From Sphingomonas sp. JC676 (GTDB taxonomy: Bacteria > Pseudomonadota > Alphaproteobacteria > Sphingomonadales > Sphingomonadaceae): a stretch of 64,000 nt of DNA. Below the pieces are notes generated by a model. It saw only the letters and a list, made by a program, of their open reading frames with translations, was not told the DNA's origin and did no database searches. Below are positions 62,814 to 64,000 of this stretch, in pieces. The stretch covers positions 558,001-622,000 of the forward strand of contig NZ_JACTGR010000001.1 of NCBI RefSeq assembly GCF_014489075.1, given 5' to 3'. A program made the translations under genes and the position numbers. Numbering within the stretch: position 1 is the first letter of the stretch; every line of letters begins with the position of its first letter.

Positions 62814-64000
62814 TGCTGCAGGGGACAGGGTCGGACGTCGGCAAGTCGGTGCTCGTCGCCGGGCTGTGCCGCGCGCTCGCCAATCGCGGCCTGCGCGTGC
62901 TGCCGTTCAAGCCGCAGAACATGTCGAACAATGCCGCGGTCACCGCCGATGGCGGCGAGATCGGCCGCGCCCAGGCGCTCCAGGCGATCGCCTGCCGGGT
63001 GGAACCGCATACCGACATGAACCCGGTGCTGCTCAAGCCCCAGGCCGATCGGACGTCGCAGCTCGTCGTGCATGGCAAGGTGCGCGGAACGCTGGGCGCC
63101 GGCAATTTCCGCGCGGCGAGGGGCGCGCTGCTCGGCGAAGTGCTGGAGAGCTATGCCCGGCTCCGCGCGGCGTGCGACGTGGTGGTGGTCGAGGGCGCGG
63201 GATCACCTGCGGAGATCAACCTGCGCGCTGGCGACATCGCCAATATGGGGTTTGCCCGGGCCGCCGGGGTGCCTGTGGTGCTGGTCGGCGATATCGACCG
63301 CGGCGGCGTGATCGCGGCGATCGTCGGCACGCGGACGGTGATCGATCCCGAGGATGCCGCGATGATCAGCGGCTTCCTCATCAACAAGTTCCGCGGCGAT
63401 CCGGCGCTGTTCGCTGACGGCTATGCCCAGATCGAGGCGCTTTCGGGTTGGCGCGGGTTCGGTGTGGCACCGTGGCTGTCGGCAACCGCGCGGCTGCCCA
63501 GCGAGGACGCGGTGATCCTCGAGCGGCCGATGGCGGGCGAGGGCGAGAGGCTGGTGATCGCCTGCCCGATCCTGCCGCGCATCTCCAATTTCGACGATCT
63601 CGACCCGCTCAAGCTCGAGCCCGGCGTTTCGCTCAGGATGATCCCGCCAGGCCGGCCGATCCCGGCCGAGGCGGCGCTGGTGGTGCTCGCCGGATCGAAG
63701 GCGACGATCGCCGATCTCGCGGCGCTGCGCGCCGAAGGCTGGGACGTGGACATCCGCGCGCACCACCGGCGCGGCGGCGCGGTGCTCGGGCTGTGCGGCG
63801 GCTACCAGATGCTCGGCAAGCGGCTGTCCGATCCGCATGGGATCGAGGGCGAAGCGGGAAGCGTCGAGGGGCTGGGGCTGCTCGATGTCGAGACGGTACT
63901 AACCCCCGAAAAGGCGCTGCGGCGGGTGGCGGGTACGGCGCTGGGGGCGCGGTTCGACGGTTATGAGATGCATATGGGCGAGACGCGAGGGCAGGATACC
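62801..64000 (+). CDS. cobQ: cobyric acid synthase, 5' part (cut by window end)
   Basis: Glutamine-dependent enzyme that amidates four side chains of the corrin ring; 400 codons are visible, the rest lies beyond the window. The N-terminal ATP loop is GTGSDVGKS (residues 8-16), then [16 protein letters not shown] and [13 protein letters not shown]; the glutaminase Cys is at about residue 332 in [11 protein letters not shown] choose the TTG at 62801 as the start because GGAGG (62790-62794) lies six bases before it, whereas the ATG at 62813 (in the TGATG overlap) is too far from any site. The overlap with cbiB and the order cobC-cbiB-cobQ show one operon. Confidence 0.9.
   Translation, partial: MGALMLQGTGSDVGKSVLVAGLCRALANRGLRVLPFKPQNMSNNAAVTADGGEIGRAQALQAIACRVEPHTDMNPVLLKPQADRTSQLVVHGKVRGTLGAGNFRAARGALLGEVLESYARLRAACDVVVVEGAGSPAEINLRAGDIANMGFARAAGVPVVLVGDIDRGGVIAAIVGTRTVIDPEDAAMISGFLINKFRGDPALFADGYAQIEALSGWRGFGVAPWLSATARLPSEDAVILERPMAGEGERLVIACPILPRISNFDDLDPLKLEPGVSLRMIPPGRPIPAEAALVVLAGSKATIADLAALRAEGWDVDIRAHHRRGGAVLGLCGGYQMLGKRLSDPHGIEGEAGSVEGLGLLDVETVLTPEKALRRVAGTALGARFDGYEMHMGETRGQDT

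Overview
The window is high-GC, densely packed bacterial DNA. Its gene content (TamAB, lipoprotein and TonB-dependent outer-membrane proteins, a five-step Hut pathway, MprF with an AcvB-like partner, an alphaproteobacterial-style cob cluster, and DUF559 with CCTCCCC-type palindromic repeats) points to an alphaproteobacterium, most likely a Sphingomonas-like member of the Sphingomonadaceae. That placement comes from family knowledge and was not tested by a search. I saw no rRNA, tRNA, CRISPR array, prophage or classical insertion sequence. Nearly all genes are chromosomal metabolism.

Layout. 1-9.8 kb: the 3' part of malate synthase G, the tamA-tamB outer-membrane assembly pair, a Baeyer-Villiger-type flavin monooxygenase and a small secreted Cys protein. 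9.8-20 kb: a leucine-catabolism region (amine oxidase, MaoC dehydratase, mccA, DUF3088, NTF2-like protein, mccB, ivd) interrupted by an M13 peptidase lipoprotein and a DUF559 endonuclease-like gene lying between inverted palindromic repeats. 20-23 kb: tyrosine/homogentisate breakdown (Rieske protein, hmgA, hpd). 23-28.5 kb: an FAD/NAD(P) protein, a DUF6356 protein, an MFS transporter, a 3-hydroxyisobutyrate-dehydrogenase-like enzyme, a 45-residue membrane peptide and an exported alpha/beta hydrolase. 28.7-32.5 kb: an operon of an AcvB/VirJ-like hydrolase, a DUF2147 protein and MprF, suggesting synthesis and turnover of aminoacylated phosphatidylglycerol.

32.5-52 kb is the most interesting part. 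A full histidine-utilisation cluster (hutD, an in-frame hutG-hutU fusion, hutH, hutI, and divergent hutF-hutC) is flanked by an exported M14 carboxypeptidase, an exported S9 peptidase and a TonB-dependent receptor. The same 12-bp near-palindrome, TTGT(C/A)TATACAA-like, occurs four times: upstream of the M14 peptidase, between hutI and hutF, and twice between the S9 peptidase and the receptor. I infer one HutC regulon joining peptide capture, peptide hydrolysis and histidine breakdown.

52-58.8 kb holds a tripartite RND efflux operon with a divergent LysR regulator whose putative operator covers the regulator's own start codon. 58.8-64 kb holds a YegD-like Hsp70 and cobalamin nucleotide-loop genes (cobU; cobC-cbiB-cobQ, the last cut by the window end).

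The second notable structure is a family of about 60-bp double-hairpin repeats. They occur as inverted pairs three times within 6.2 kb. One pair encloses the DUF559 gene. The other two are short, gene-less forms that fill intergenic gaps almost exactly, and one supplies the likely ribosome-binding site of the Rieske gene.
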